Positions 29,110 to 41,704 of a DNA stretch of 64,000 nucleotides are shown in pieces. Under the pieces are notes generated by a model. That model was not told where the DNA came from, ran no database searches, and saw nothing but the letters and a program-made list of their open reading frames with translations. Both the position numbers and the translations under genes were made by a program. How positions within the stretch are numbered: the first letter of the stretch is position 1; each line of letters starts with the position of its first letter. The DNA lies in the NCBI RefSeq assembly GCF_905373215.1, contig NZ_CAJPRT010000003.1, positions 62,001-126,000 of the forward strand. Reading direction: 5' to 3'. The stretch is from an uncultured Campylobacter sp. GTDB lineage: Bacteria; Campylobacterota; Campylobacteria; Campylobacterales; Campylobacteraceae.

Positions 29110-29957
29110 AGCAGACCCCTAAGGCGAAATTTCAAACGAAATTCTTTCAAATTTTCTCTTTTATTGAGCTTAAAATAATGTTAAGTTAAAAATTTAATTT
29201 CATAAAGTAACACAACTCTTATTTTAGGTCAAATATGGGCGGGATTAAAAAAGAAGCGTGGATAAAAACCACACCATAGGAATGGGCAAAATTTAAAGTG
29301 ATGCGGGCTAAATCTTATCGGTACGAAAGAGATTTAATAACGGCTGAAAGTAAAATTTTAAAGCTGGCGCAGGTAAAATTTCACTACGCGACGGGGCAGA
29401 ATTTTATTTTAGACAGACGATCTTTAGCGAGCAATAAAAACGGCGCCGATAAGGTTTTAGTAGGTAAACGGCGCTAGAAAAAATTCTACGGGCGGCAAAG
29501 CGTTTATTGGTATAACTTTGCAGCAACAAGACGGCTCGTCAAATTTAAAGGGCTTGAAGCCATGCGAAATGTACCGCAGGATCGATCTGTTTTGAAAGGG
29601 CTAAGTGCGCCAAGTCCAATTTTTAAATTTAAAACGCATGAAATTTAGCTGCGAGCTTAGAAGTTATACGGACACGAAATCGCACGAATAAAAAGCATGC
29701 GGCGCGCAGCCGGTTTAAATTTAAAACCTCGACTAGCACAGATCGCTTCATACAAAAACCGCTTAATCCAAAATCACTGCGGCAATCCTTAGTTCGCAAA
29801 AGCGCGCTTTGCGTACCGCTCCAGCCTGCAATTATCCAGGCTGCGACGAGCTTTAAATTTACGACGCAAAGACCGCATTAAAATTTAAAGCTTGCCGTAA
29901 ATTTAAAATTTTACCGCAGGGTCGCGGTAAAATTTCATGCGGGCAAAATTTTAAAAA
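29110..29957. other. Long gene-free spacer with AATT words
   Basis: 848 bases without a credible gene. AAATTTAAA and AAAATTT words recur every few dozen bases amid GC-rich segments. The carA-proximal end contains the 12-bp hairpin at 29906-29935. The response-regulator promoter should lie in its left part, but no clear -10 box stands out. Confidence 0.6.
29906..29935 (-). terminator. Hairpin after carA, possible terminator
   Basis: Arms AAATTTTACCGC and GCGGTAAAATTT pair perfectly around a six-base loop, 22 bases beyond the carA stop. On the minus strand the 3' arm ends in AATTTT-type sequence followed by TAAATTT, so weak termination is plausible. Confidence 0.5.
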
Positions 29958-31076
29958 TCATAAAATTTCAAGAAATTCTTTGAAGATATATTTGCTCTCG
30001 GTAGGCCCCGCGCTGGCTTCGGGGTGGTGCTGCACCGAAAATACGGGATAGTCTCTGTATCTTACCCCCTCGATCGTGCCGTCGAAAAGATTTCGATGCG
30101 TGATCTCGCAGATCTGCGCAATCGTTTCGGGGACGTTGTAGTTGTGGTTTTGCGCGGTGATCTCGATCGATTTGGTGCGCAGGTTTTGCACGGGGTGGTT
30201 TGCGCCGTGCTGGCCGAATTTCAGCTTGTAGGTCTCATACCCCATCGCGTTGCTTAGCAGCTGATGACCTAGGCAAATTCCAAAAATCGGCACGCGGGCC
30301 CCCACCATCTTTTTAATCTGCGCGATCTCCTCTTTAAGCATGCGAGGCTCGCCCGGGCCGTTTGATAAAAACACGCCGTCGATCTGCCCCTCTTTAAGCT
30401 TAGTGATCAGGCTCTCCGCTTTAACGTCGTGCGGAAAAACCTCTACTTCGAGCCCTAGATCGCAAAGCTCGTTTAGGATGTTTCGCTTGACGCCGTAATC
30501 GATCACGGCTATCTTTTTGCCGCAGCTTGCGGGCTGCGCGTAGCTTCCGCGTGCGGCATCCCAGCGACCCGATGTGTGCTTATACGGCGCCTTCGTGCTT
30601 ACGATGCTTACGTAGTTGATCTCTTCTATGCGCGCAGACTCGCTAAGCGCCTTTTTAAGAGCCGTCTTATCGCTGATCTCGGTAGAGACGAAGGCGCGCA
30701 GACTGCCCTGATCGCGCAGCATTTTGGTTAAAAATCTAGTGTCGACATCGTAAACTCCGAATTTTCCGTTTTGCAGAAAATAATCCTCCAAGCTCATCTG
30801 CGAGCGGAAATTTGAAGGCTCGTTGTTAAAATTTCTTACAAAAATTCCGCTGGCGTGGATTTTAGAGCTTTCTTTGTCGTTTTCGTTGATACCTACGATA
30901 CCGATTTCAGGCATAGTGAAAATAATAAACTGCCCCGCGTAACTAGGATCGGAGATGATCTCCTCGTAGCCGGTGACGGAGGTGTTAAACACGAGCTCGC
31001 CGAATGCGCTACCTCCCTTGCCGAACGCCTTGGCTTGCAGATAGATGCCGTTTTCTATATAGATATACGCGTTCAT
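29958..31076 (-). CDS. carA: Carbamoyl phosphate synthase small subunit
   Basis: Glutamine amidotransferase subunit that feeds ammonia to CarB for pyrimidine and arginine synthesis. 372 residues: N-terminal CPSase domain (FGELVFNTSVTGYEEIISDPSYAGQ), then class I glutaminase with the nucleophile Cys in FGICLGHQLL and the His/Glu pair in SVQHHPEASAGP. One base shared with the DUF507 gene start region, so the two are coupled. carB is not in the window. Confidence 0.96.
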   Translation of the reverse strand: MNAYIYIENGIYLQAKAFGKGGSAFGELVFNTSVTGYEEIISDPSYAGQFIIFTMPEIGIVGINENDKESSKIHASGIFVRNFNNEPSNFRSQMSLEDYFLQNGKFGVYDVDTRFLTKMLRDQGSLRAFVSTEISDKTALKKALSESARIEEINYVSIVSTKAPYKHTSGRWDAARGSYAQPASCGKKIAVIDYGVKRNILNELCDLGLEVEVFPHDVKAESLITKLKEGQIDGVFLSNGPGEPRMLKEEIAQIKKMVGARVPIFGICLGHQLLSNAMGYETYKLKFGQHGANHPVQNLRTKSIEITAQNHNYNVPETIAQICEITHRNLFDGTIEGVRYRDYPVFSVQHHPEASAGPTESKYIFKEFLEIL

Positions 31077-31627
31077 TACAGCATGCCCCGTTTTCTTAGC
31101 TCCTCTTCGTAGAGCTTTTCAAACACAAGCTCGTATTCTTCGGTGCCGGGGATCAGTTTTTGCTTGTAGCCCTCGATCTTTTCATAGACCGCATCCTCAA
31201 TCTTTTGATAATTTTTAAGATATTCGTCGATCGCGTTATAAATTATCGTCTTTAGCCTATTTTCCGAGACTTTGTAATCGATCAAATTTTTCTTCCAAAC
31301 GGTTTCTAAAATTTTATGCGATATGGTGCCGTAGCGATCCTCGAAATTTAGCTCAAAATTCTCGTCGTTTGCGATATGGCGTTTGATGAGCCAAAACATA
31401 TCTTTTTTATTCACGCTCATCTCATCTAGCTCGCTTATGCGCTCATCTATTAGCTCGTTTGCGCGCTCGTCTATCGCTCTTTCTTTTTGCAGATCGGCCC
31501 TTATGATCTCATCCGCTTCCTTGGCGACGGGCTCTATGCCCGCACTCAGCGTAACGCAGCCCGAGTTTAGCAGATCTAGCGCTATTTTATGCGCGATATA
31601 TGGCACGTGTGGTAGTCGTATTCGCAT
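31076..31627 (-). CDS. DUF507 family protein
   Basis: 183 residues, no membrane segment or signal. It begins MRIRLPHVPYIAHKIALDLL and is strongly charged and helical. The layout (short N-terminal DUF507 unit and a C-terminal copy around FEDRYGTISHKILETVW..) fits DUF507, a family of unknown function. It sits between carA and purA as in C. jejuni (recalled); the co-location suggests co-transcription more than shared function. Confidence 0.75.
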   Translation of the reverse strand: MRIRLPHVPYIAHKIALDLLNSGCVTLSAGIEPVAKEADEIIRADLQKERAIDERANELIDERISELDEMSVNKKDMFWLIKRHIANDENFELNFEDRYGTISHKILETVWKKNLIDYKVSENRLKTIIYNAIDEYLKNYQKIEDAVYEKIEGYKQKLIPGTEEYELVFEKLYEEELRKRGML

Positions 31628-31678
31628 GATCTCGTTCCTTTAAATTCAGTTCTATGAGCGGTCGCGCCGCCCGCAACG

Positions 31679-31700
31679 GGTGAAATTTTAAAATTTCACC
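31679..31700 (-). terminator. Perfect AATT palindrome after purA
   Basis: A 22-base perfect palindrome, GGTGAAATTTT followed by AAAATTTCACC, begins four bases after the purA stop on the minus strand. No T-run follows, and with no loop bases it could equally be a protein site or a repeat unit. Same word as other gene-end hairpins in this window. Confidence 0.4.
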
Positions 31701-31704
31701 GGGT

Positions 31705-33811
<2,107 letters not shown>

Positions 33812-33815
<4 letters not shown>

Positions 33816-36800
33816 GCTGCCTCCAAATCGCTTATGAACTGATTCAGCCGCGTTTTAAAGCTCTGAATGAAGCTTGCCAAAGCGCGATAATCAAGCGAAA
33901 GAATATCTAAAATTTGCTTACGTATTTCTGTATTTAGCGCAAATTTTTCGCTGCCCGCGCTTTGAGTTTTGTTTAAAATTTCGCCGAATTTCGCTCTAAA
34001 GCCTTCAAACTCTCCGGGGCTTAGATCGCCCGCATCGGCACGCGAAATGAAGCTTAAAGCAAGCTCTTTGTAATCAAGCGCGTTTAAGAAGCTGATAAAC
34101 TCATCTTTGTCGATGGCTGCAAGCTTCGGCGTATCTTTAAATCGCGCGATGAAAGCGTCTATCTCCCTGCGATCAAGCGCTTTTGCAATAAAATTTCCCT
34201 GTAGATAGTTAAATTTCAAATTGTTTAAGAGCCGCAGCGACAGCGCGTTTTCGACCCCTTGAGCACCCAGAGCAAATCCAAACTCCCGCTTTAGCTTGCC
34301 CGTGATCTCCACCATCGTTCGGATAGCATTTTTTTTCTTGCCTATGTCAAGGCAGAGCTCGCGGTCGATTTTAACGACATCGAAAGGTTGGGCATTCAGG
34401 AATGGGATATTGCTTTTATTTGCGCTATTAAGAGCAAATTTAATCCCAAGATCTGCATAACGCCCACGCGCAGGGGCGAATTCCTTAAAATTTCGCTCGC
34501 TAAAATCGGTTATCTCGAACATCAACTCGCCTTTTGCATTAGCCCTGTCTCGCAAACTGTGAGCTACAAAATCGTAAAATTCGTCGTTTGCAAGCACGGC
34601 TAGACTCACGTTTATCGAGCAGTTTGCGCCCGTTTGAGCGTTAAATTCCATCATCTTTGAAAACGCAAATTTTGAGATTGGCAACTCAAATCGCGGCTCG
34701 CTTAATATCTGCGCAAAATCCTGCGGGGCAAGAATTCCGCGCTTTCCGCGATCCCAACGTAAAAGCAGCTCATATCCATAAATCTGTGCGCCGCTAATGA
34801 TCGGCTGATAGAGCACGAAAAACTCCCCTTCTTCGATCGCTGCAGCAATCCCTTCCTCGCTGGGTTCGTCTGCCTCGGCGCGCTCAAAGATGCAGTAGCG
34901 GTTTTTGCCACTCGTTTTGGCGCGGTACATCGCCCTATCGGCGCGCGATAAAAGTCCTGAAAAATCGATCTTTTCGCTGCCATCGTAAAACGCTGCGCCA
35001 ACGCTGATGCTTGCGCTAATTTCATTGCCTTTGAGGTTAAATTTCATCTTTGAAATTCCAAGCAGACGGTCTAATAGCACATGCGCGGCATCCTTGCTTT
35101 GCAGATCGCCGATGATAGCGCCAAACTCATCGCCGCCTAGGCGCGCTAAAATATCGCCTTTACGCAGCAGTCCGCTCATCGCCTTTGAGATCGCTTGCAA
35201 AAACATATCACCAACCTCGTGCCCGTAGGTGTCGTTGATTGCCTTAAAGCCGTCAAAATCGATAAAAAGCACCGCCATAAGCTTGGAATTTTCGCCCGAG
35301 TTTGCCGTAAATCTCTGCGCAGCCTTCATAAAATACACTCTATTTGGAAGCCCGGTAAGCGCGTCGTGATGGGCGATCTTGGCTAGCTCGCTCTCTTTTT
35401 GCTTGATCTGCGAAATTTCAGTAAACATCAAAATGAAATTTGAAGTAAGCGAAAAATCATCCTTTATCGCAATTGCCGTAAATAGCGCAGGAAAGGTGCC
35501 ACCGCCTCTTTTTAGCCCGTAAATTTCATCTTTATAGGAGGTCTGTTTGCCGACGAGATTTTTTCTAATCCTCTCCATCACGTCTGCCCCGCCCTCCGTA
35601 GGAGCGAAGAAATTTGGAATTTTGCCGATAGTTTGGCTTTCGCTATAGCCGGTGATTTCATAAAAGGCGTTATTAGCGCGCAGCACGCGACCGCTCTCAT
35701 CTGTGATTAAGATCGCCTCTAGCGAGCGCGAAAAGACGTTGGCGTTTAAATTTAACTCCAGCTCCGTCTGTTTGCGCGAGCTGATATCTTCGAGCGTAGT
35801 TTTTACAAGGCGAGAGCGAGAGCCATGCTTTTCGGTGACGTAGCCTTGCATACTGATCCAAGTATAGGCATTAGCGGCATTTCGCAGACGGAATTCGCAG
35901 CTAAAATCATTTCTAAGCCCGGCGGTGCATTCGCGGATCATTTTGTTGAAATTTTCTAAATCCGCGAAGTAAATTTCATAACTAAACTCCCCAAAGCTCA
36001 TCGCAGTGTTTAGCCTTTTGCCGCGATATTTTAAAATTTTAAAGTAATTTTTATCAAACGATAGCGTCTGCGCGTCAAGATCGATTAAGCAGGTGCAAAA
36101 ATTCCTAGTCTCGATTACCGTGCGATAAAAGTCCAAATCCTCCTGCAAGCCGCGGATCGCCTTAACATCGTCATCAATATTTTGAAAATAAAACGCAGCC
36201 CTGGCGGCGGACTTTTTGACATAGATGCTCACTTCGTAGCTATAGCGGATATTGTCATTGTGGCGAATTTTATAACTTTGAGAAAAGCTTAGCTCTTCTG
36301 CGGGCATATCGGCTAAGCGGTTTAAAATTTCATTTTTAGCCTCATTCGCGTCCTTTTCATCCAGTAAATCCCATAGCCTTATCTCGCCGCTTAAAAACTG
36401 CGCCGCTTCGTAGCCCCAAAGCTCTTTTATATTTTTGCTAGCATCTACGATCTTGCCCGAAGTGTAGTCAAACACGAGCGTAACGGTAGGCGCGTGATTT
36501 AAATACTCATATTTTTGCTTAGTTTCATCGTAAAATCTGCGATATTTTGACGCATCCAGCACCACAAAAAGGGTTGAAATTTTACTTCCATCGCGGATAT
36601 AAGATTTTTTAACATAGAGGTCTTTGACGCCATTTTTGGTTTCTTGGCGGGTTACGACATAGTTTTCTTTGACATAATTTGCGCGCTGGGTTTGATAGGC
36701 GTGATCGTAAAACGAGCCTGCTTGTAGCGCGAAGATATTCCGCCCCACGACGTCATCGCCATAAAGCTCGCGTGCGCCGTTACTAGCGCTTTCGATCGTG

Positions 36801-37879
36801 CCTGCTACGTTATCGATGCTAAGCACAGAAAGAGAGCTGTATTTTAGCGCATCTTTAAAGCTGAGGCTAAAATCGCCGTGGCGCAGATTAGACTTCAAAA
36901 CCTCATCTATGGATTTAGAAATTTCTAAGACGGAGTTTAGTGGATTTAGCGCTTCTATATCGCGAATTTTGGAGTGGTAATCCCCTTGGCGCAGAGCGTT
37001 TTGAACTGCCGCGAGCGGGATAAAAACGCGCTTTTTTAAAAACGTAAAATTTGAAATTAGAAGGATTAAATAAGCTAAAATCGCCGTTGCTAGCGCTACG
37101 ACGATAAAATCGTCCGCGCCTAAAAAATAGCCGGCTCGTTCGCGAGCCATTACGAAATTATCTCCAAATTTCGCAAGATAGGCAAAGCTTAACCCAGATT
37201 CGTCTTCGAAGCTTACCACTTCGCCTAGGCGTGAAAAATCAAAATCCTGCCCCAATATATCGGTTGCGCTGCCAGGAGCGTTAAAAAATTTACCTTCGGC
37301 GTTAAAGACCAAAATATCTCCCAGCGAAGAGAGCCTAGCAATCGGCCTAGTGGTGTTGGCAAAGCCTAGTAGATACGAATCAGCATTTACGCGCTTGATC
37401 AAAAAATACCGCCACGCCCCATCCATCATCATATAGCGCGATACCCATTCTTCCTTTTTTAGCTCGCTTGCGATATCCGCAAGCCGTATCTCGCCAAGAT
37501 CCGAAATGCGCCCATCCGATGAAAAATGTGCTAAGCTCTTCTGCTCTGCGCCGCGGGCGCGTAGATAAAAAATAGCGTCAAATCTATGAGAAGATTTTAC
37601 GACGTTGCGGATCAAATCCGCATAAAGCTTGCTTTGTGCAGCTTCATGCCTTGCGTCCAAAGAAAGGATATTTTCTTTTAAAATTTCAAGCTCGCTAAAA
37701 AGCGACTCGTCGGTATTTTTGAGTAAAGTAATCGCCGTGCGCGTCCGCAAATCAAGCTGCGTAGCGATCCTAGTGCGCAAAAAGCTAATCTCACAAACTA
37801 CTACAAGCGTAAGTAGCGCAGCGCCTAGAACCAAGGCGGCGTTAAATCTTTCGGTAACGAAGTCTTTTTTGTTTTTCAT
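33812..37879 (-). CDS. Membrane PAS/GGDEF/EAL protein, probable diguanylate cyclase with degenerate EAL domain
   Basis: 1355 residues from the ATG at 37879. Order: membrane helix (about 14-32), periplasmic sensor region (about 35-255), second helix (about 258-282), HAMP-like linker, at least three PAS units (about 460-560, 585-700, 715-825), GGDEF domain, EAL domain, and a helical C-terminal tail (about 1240-1355). The cyclase motif is intact (LARLGGDEFG, residues 915-919) with an inhibitory I-site RKGD five residues upstream. The EAL domain keeps INVS and VKID, but the EAL signature is ELL, the DDFGTG loop reads ALNSANKSN and EGVE reads QGVE, so hydrolysis of c-di-GMP is unlikely. Likely a signal-controlled cyclase whose EAL part binds or regulates. 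Its stop overlaps the next start by four bases. Confidence 0.88.
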
Positions 37880-37930
37880 GCCAAATTCCAAATTTTGCGG
37901 GATTTTAGCAAATTTCGTTTTAAAGCCTAT

Positions 37931-38620
37931 TTAAGCTTTGATTTTTGCTCCGCGCGCGCCCAAAAAATGCATAATCAAAAGCACTGCAAAGCTAAAAATA
38001 AGCATCAGCGCCGAATACGCGTGAGCCTGCGCAAAATCCAGCGTCTCAGTCGCTTCGTAAATCGCAATGGAGGCGACCTTGGTCTGCTCGCTCACGCTGC
38101 CGCCGATCATCAGCACGACGCCGAACTCGCCCATCGTGTGCGCAAAGCAGATCACCAAGGCGCTAAGCAGGGAGTGGCGAATCGCAGGCAACGCGACGCG
38201 AAAAAGCTTGGAAAAATAGCTCTTATCTAGCGAATCGCACGCCCAAAAAAGCGAGCGCGGAAGCGAGCGAAAGCCCGAAACCAGCGGCGCAAACATAAAC
38301 GGCAGCGAGTAGATACAGCTCGCGATAACAAGCCCGCTGAAATTAAATACGAGTCTAAGCCCGAAGTGTCTGTCAAAAAACTCCCCCAGCACCGAATACG
38401 GCGATAGAAAAACGAGCAGGTAAAACCCTAGCACTGAAGGCGGCAGCACTAGCGGAAGCGAGATAATCGATTCGATCACGCTTTTGCCGCGGAAATTTTT
38501 TCTCGCCATAAAAAATGCAAGCGGCACGCAGATGATAAACAACGCAAATGTCGTTAAGCTCGCAAGCTTTAATGAGACGAGAAACGGCGTGTAATCGAGC
38601 CCCTTTAGAATTTCAAACAT
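37931..38620 (-). CDS. modB: Molybdate ABC transporter permease ModB
   Basis: 229 residues, about five membrane segments, with the permease-to-ATPase coupling loop around MGEFGVVLMIGGSV, typical of ModB. It is separated from modC by about 990 bases with no gene. In C. jejuni modB lies between the TOBE gene and modC (recalled), so modB has moved or an insertion has split the cluster. It may have its own promoter in the gap. Confidence 0.88.
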   Translation of the reverse strand: MFEILKGLDYTPFLVSLKLASLTTFALFIICVPLAFFMARKNFRGKSVIESIISLPLVLPPSVLGFYLLVFLSPYSVLGEFFDRHFGLRLVFNFSGLVIASCIYSLPFMFAPLVSGFRSLPRSLFWACDSLDKSYFSKLFRVALPAIRHSLLSALVICFAHTMGEFGVVLMIGGSVSEQTKVASIAIYEATETLDFAQAHAYSALMLIFSFAVLLIMHFLGARGAKIKA

Positions 38621-39608
38621 TTATCCTCCGAGCCGAGCCGCTGGGCCCAAACTATAAAATCTTAAAAGCCTAGCCCTACTTTAAAATTTAGAGGCAAAGC
38701 TGGATAGAATTTGCGAAAACCACATAGCCATAAGGTCTTGCAAAATGAAATTTTGAAAATTCCGTGCAAGCTAAAGCGAGCGGAATTTTATAAATTGCTT
38801 GGCTAATAAATTCCTTCAAGCGTGCAAATCTCGCCAGGCTTTTAAGCTCTACCAAGCTGGCGGTTTTTTAAGACCACAAATTTTGCTGAGCTAAATTTCA
38901 AAAAGCTTCAATAGGCTTTAAAACTTGAGCGGGCAGGATTCATCTGAGCGCAAATTTCACGCAAGATAGGCTAAACGACGCCCTCCGAACAACTTAGTGG
39001 AATTACATTGAGCCCGACAAGACGAAATTAAAATTTCGCATAAACCTAAAAGAGTCGGGTTAATGAAATTTTGCCGCAGCTCTTATTAAGCGAGTTTAAC
39101 ACGCAAGCTTCAAGCCGTTAGAGCTTTTAAAATTTCAAAGCCACAAAATCCAGGCAAAATTCCAAATCTAAAAATTTAAGTTTTTGCAAAGCTTTACATT
39201 AAATTTTTTACCAAAATCGCATGATAGAATTCGCACAACTCCTGCCAAAAAAGTAAGCTAAAAGCCGCTAAATTTAAAGATAAACTGACCACCGCCAATT
39301 AATAAAAAAGAAGGAATTTAACGGCGCCCGCCCACGTAAATCTAAAATTTAAAGCTTAATTTCCACACGCTATCTAGTCTTGCATTGCAGTTTCGCTCTA
39401 GCCTGCGTTTAATTTTGCGTTTCATGAAAATCTAAGCACGATGTGAATGAAATTTTAAAATATTACCGTATTTTACGGGCAAATCTAGCTAAAATTTTGC
39501 AAAATTCCTCGTCTAAATTCCGCGCAAAATTCCATAAGAGTCTACATTTAAATCTCTAATCTAGTTGAAATTTCTCACCCAGGCACGCCCAAAAGCTTGC
39601 CTACAAGT
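38621..39608. other. 988-bp gene-free stretch inside the mod cluster
   Basis: No credible open frame on either strand. AATT-cored words (GAAATTTTG, AAAATTTC, TAAAATTTA) are frequent throughout. It looks like an expanded spacer rather than a decayed gene; I recognise no protein fragment, insertion sequence ends or RNA gene. Confidence 0.6.
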
Positions 39609-40457
39609 TTAAATTTTACGCAGAGTGATATTAAAGGCTTTGGCGCCAGCTTTGACCTCATCGCCTACTTGCAAACCCTCGACTTCTGCATTGCTTAGCA
39701 CCACTTCGCTCAGCTGGCTACCGATCGCTACGACGGCTACTTTGACCCCATCGCGTGCTTGCAAATCGACAATCTTGCCCGCGAAAGAAAACTTCTGCGA
39801 GCCGCTAGTTTTAAGAAAAATTTCCTCCGGCGTACCGGTGCGGACGATCCTGCCGTCCTTCATCTCATAAACTCGCTTGCAAAGCCTATAGATCTCGCTT
39901 ACGTCGTGGCTTACTAAAATTATGGTCTGATGAAACTGCTCGTGGATCTTTAGCAAATACTCTTGGATTTTTTCGCGCATCGTAAAATCAAGCGCCGAAA
40001 GCGGCTCGTCAAGTAGCAAAATTTCAGGCTCTTGCATCAGTGCGCGAGCAAGTGCCACGCGCTGCTTCTGTCCGCCGCTAAGACCCTCGACGCCGGATTT
40101 TGCAAACTCACTAAGCTCTAAAATTTCAAGCAGCATCGAAGCTTTTTGCGGATCGTTTCTAGCAAAAAGCAGATTACCCGTCACGCTCATATTCTCAAAA
40201 AGTGCGTAGTCTTGAAACAAAAAGCCGATCCTACGCTTACCCGCACTTAAGAATTCATTGCCTTCTTGAAGAACGCGATCGCCGTCTTTTATGCTACCGC
40301 TATCTGCGCGCAAAAATCCCGCTAAAATGCGCAGCAGTGTAGTCTTACCGCTGCCGCTGCGCCCATATAGGCACACAAACGAGCCTTTGTTAATCTCTAA
40401 GCGAGCATCAATCGAGAAATCATCACTGATTTTTTTCTTACAATCAATCGTTATCAT
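39609..40457 (-). CDS. modC: Molybdate ABC transporter ATPase ModC
   Basis: 282 residues: Walker A GRSGSGKTTL, Q-loop FLFQDYALF, signature LSGGQKQRVALARAL, Walker B ILLLDEPLSALD, His switch VSHD, and a C-terminal TOBE-like domain (VGSQLSEVVLSNAEVEGLQV type). Imports molybdate with ModB and ModA. Overlaps the TOBE gene by 14 bases. Confidence 0.92.
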   Translation of the reverse strand: MITIDCKKKISDDFSIDARLEINKGSFVCLYGRSGSGKTTLLRILAGFLRADSGSIKDGDRVLQEGNEFLSAGKRRIGFLFQDYALFENMSVTGNLLFARNDPQKASMLLEILELSEFAKSGVEGLSGGQKQRVALARALMQEPEILLLDEPLSALDFTMREKIQEYLLKIHEQFHQTIILVSHDVSEIYRLCKRVYEMKDGRIVRTGTPEEIFLKTSGSQKFSFAGKIVDLQARDGVKVAVVAIGSQLSEVVLSNAEVEGLQVGDEVKAGAKAFNITLRKI

Positions 40458-40836
40458 ATTTTTCTATATATATCGCAGTGGCGCTAATGTATGCGAAAAC
40501 CTCGTCGCCCTCGCGTAAAGCAAGCTCCTGCGCAGAATGCGCGCTAATGAGCACATCAAAGCTTATCTTGCCTTCAAACCTGAGCGTGCATAGAATTTCA
40601 CCTAAGCTTAGGCTCATAATCTTGCCGTGAATTTCATTTTCGCTAGATACACCACTTAGGGCCTCGCGAGATAAAAGCACATCGGTGCTTTTAAAGCCCA
40701 CGTAAACTTCGCTACCCACCTTAAGCTCACTACTTAGCTGCAGAAATACGCCACGTAGCTTGATGCCGCCCGCGATAAATCCTACAGAATGGATGCCGTC
40801 TTTTTGTAAAATTTCGTTGATTCTCGCTCTAATCAT
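40444..40836 (-). CDS. Stand-alone TOBE/Mop-domain protein of the mod cluster
   Basis: 130 residues, no signal or membrane segment. Two Mop-like beta units: MIRARINEILQKDGIHSVGF with VYVGFKSTDVLLSRE, and IHGKIMSLSLGEILCTLRFE with LREGDEVFAYISATAIYIEK. Such molbindin-type domains bind molybdate or tungstate oxyanions. It lies between modA and modC with overlapping ends, so probably a cytoplasmic molybdate sensor or store for the transporter. Same position as in C. jejuni (recalled). Confidence 0.75.
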   Translation of the reverse strand: MIRARINEILQKDGIHSVGFIAGGIKLRGVFLQLSSELKVGSEVYVGFKSTDVLLSREALSGVSSENEIHGKIMSLSLGEILCTLRFEGKISFDVLISAHSAQELALREGDEVFAYISATAIYIEKYDND

Positions 40837-41603
40837 TAAAACTCGTATCCGTATTTAGCAAAGATCGCCCTGCCCTTATCACTTAAGATAAAATCATAAA
40901 ACGCCTTGGCTTCGGCATTGTCTTTAGCGCGGTTTAGCACGACCATGCCTTGAGCTATCGGCTCGTAGAGGTCGGTACCGACCAAGACGAAATTTTCGCC
41001 CTGCTTGCAAGGCTTGTCGTTGCAGCCATCCTTTGCCATCTTAGGCGCATACATCGCGCTAGCCGCGATAAAGCCGACGTCGGAAGCTTTAAGCGCTTGC
41101 GAAAGAGCCTCGCCGATCGATTTTGCTTCTACGATTTTGCCTTTGATCTCGTCGTAAACTCCTGCTTTTTGGAAAGCCTGTACGCTTGCGGTGCCGTAAG
41201 GAGCGGTCTTTGGATTTGCTATCGTGATAGTTTTGACGCTAGGGTCTTTTAAAATTTCAAGCCCCTTGCTAAGATCTACGCCGCGCACGCTGAACATCGC
41301 CACTTTGCCCTTGGCGTAGGTTTTGGCAGGCGCCGTCGCAAAGCCATCTTTATGCAGATCGTCTGCAAATTTCATATCCGCCGCCATAAAAATATCAAAC
41401 GGCGCGCCGTTTTTGATCTGCGCACTAAGCGCACCGCTCGCACCCAAGCTCACGTTTAGCGTAGTTTGCGGATGTAGCCTGGCAAATTCCGCCTTGATCT
41501 CGTCAAACGCATACGTCGTGTTCGCAGCAGCTGCTACGCTGACCTCTCCTGCGCTTAGCGCGCCTGCCATTAAAATTCCTAAAAGCACTGCTTTCAACTT
41601 CAT
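40836..41603 (-). CDS. modA: Molybdate-binding periplasmic protein ModA
   Basis: 255 residues: signal peptide MKLKAVLLGILMAGALSA, then SVAAAANTTYAFDEIKAEF, LNVSLGASGALSAQIKNGAPFDIFMAA, and ANPKTAPYGTASVQAFQK, the ModA/WtpA oxyanion-binding pattern. The stop overlaps the TOBE gene start by one base. About 100 bases separate it from the ModE-type regulator. Confidence 0.93.
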   Translation of the reverse strand: MKLKAVLLGILMAGALSAGEVSVAAAANTTYAFDEIKAEFARLHPQTTLNVSLGASGALSAQIKNGAPFDIFMAADMKFADDLHKDGFATAPAKTYAKGKVAMFSVRGVDLSKGLEILKDPSVKTITIANPKTAPYGTASVQAFQKAGVYDEIKGKIVEAKSIGEALSQALKASDVGFIAASAMYAPKMAKDGCNDKPCKQGENFVLVGTDLYEPIAQGMVVLNRAKDNAEAKAFYDFILSDKGRAIFAKYGYEF

Positions 41604-41704
41604 TTTATGCCTTTCGTTTCGGCTCTCACCGAGAATTGAATTGTATCTAAAATTTTAAATTTACGCCTTAAATTTTAAAATTTTGCGCACCCAATTTCAC
41701 CCTA

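Noticed and set aside
36798..38230. Plus-strand open frames opposite the GGDEF/EAL gene and modB
   Set aside because: Shadows of well supported minus-strand genes.
38621..39608. Insertion sequence remnant in the mod cluster gap
   Set aside because: No terminal inverted repeats, target duplication or transposase fragment could be seen in either strand.
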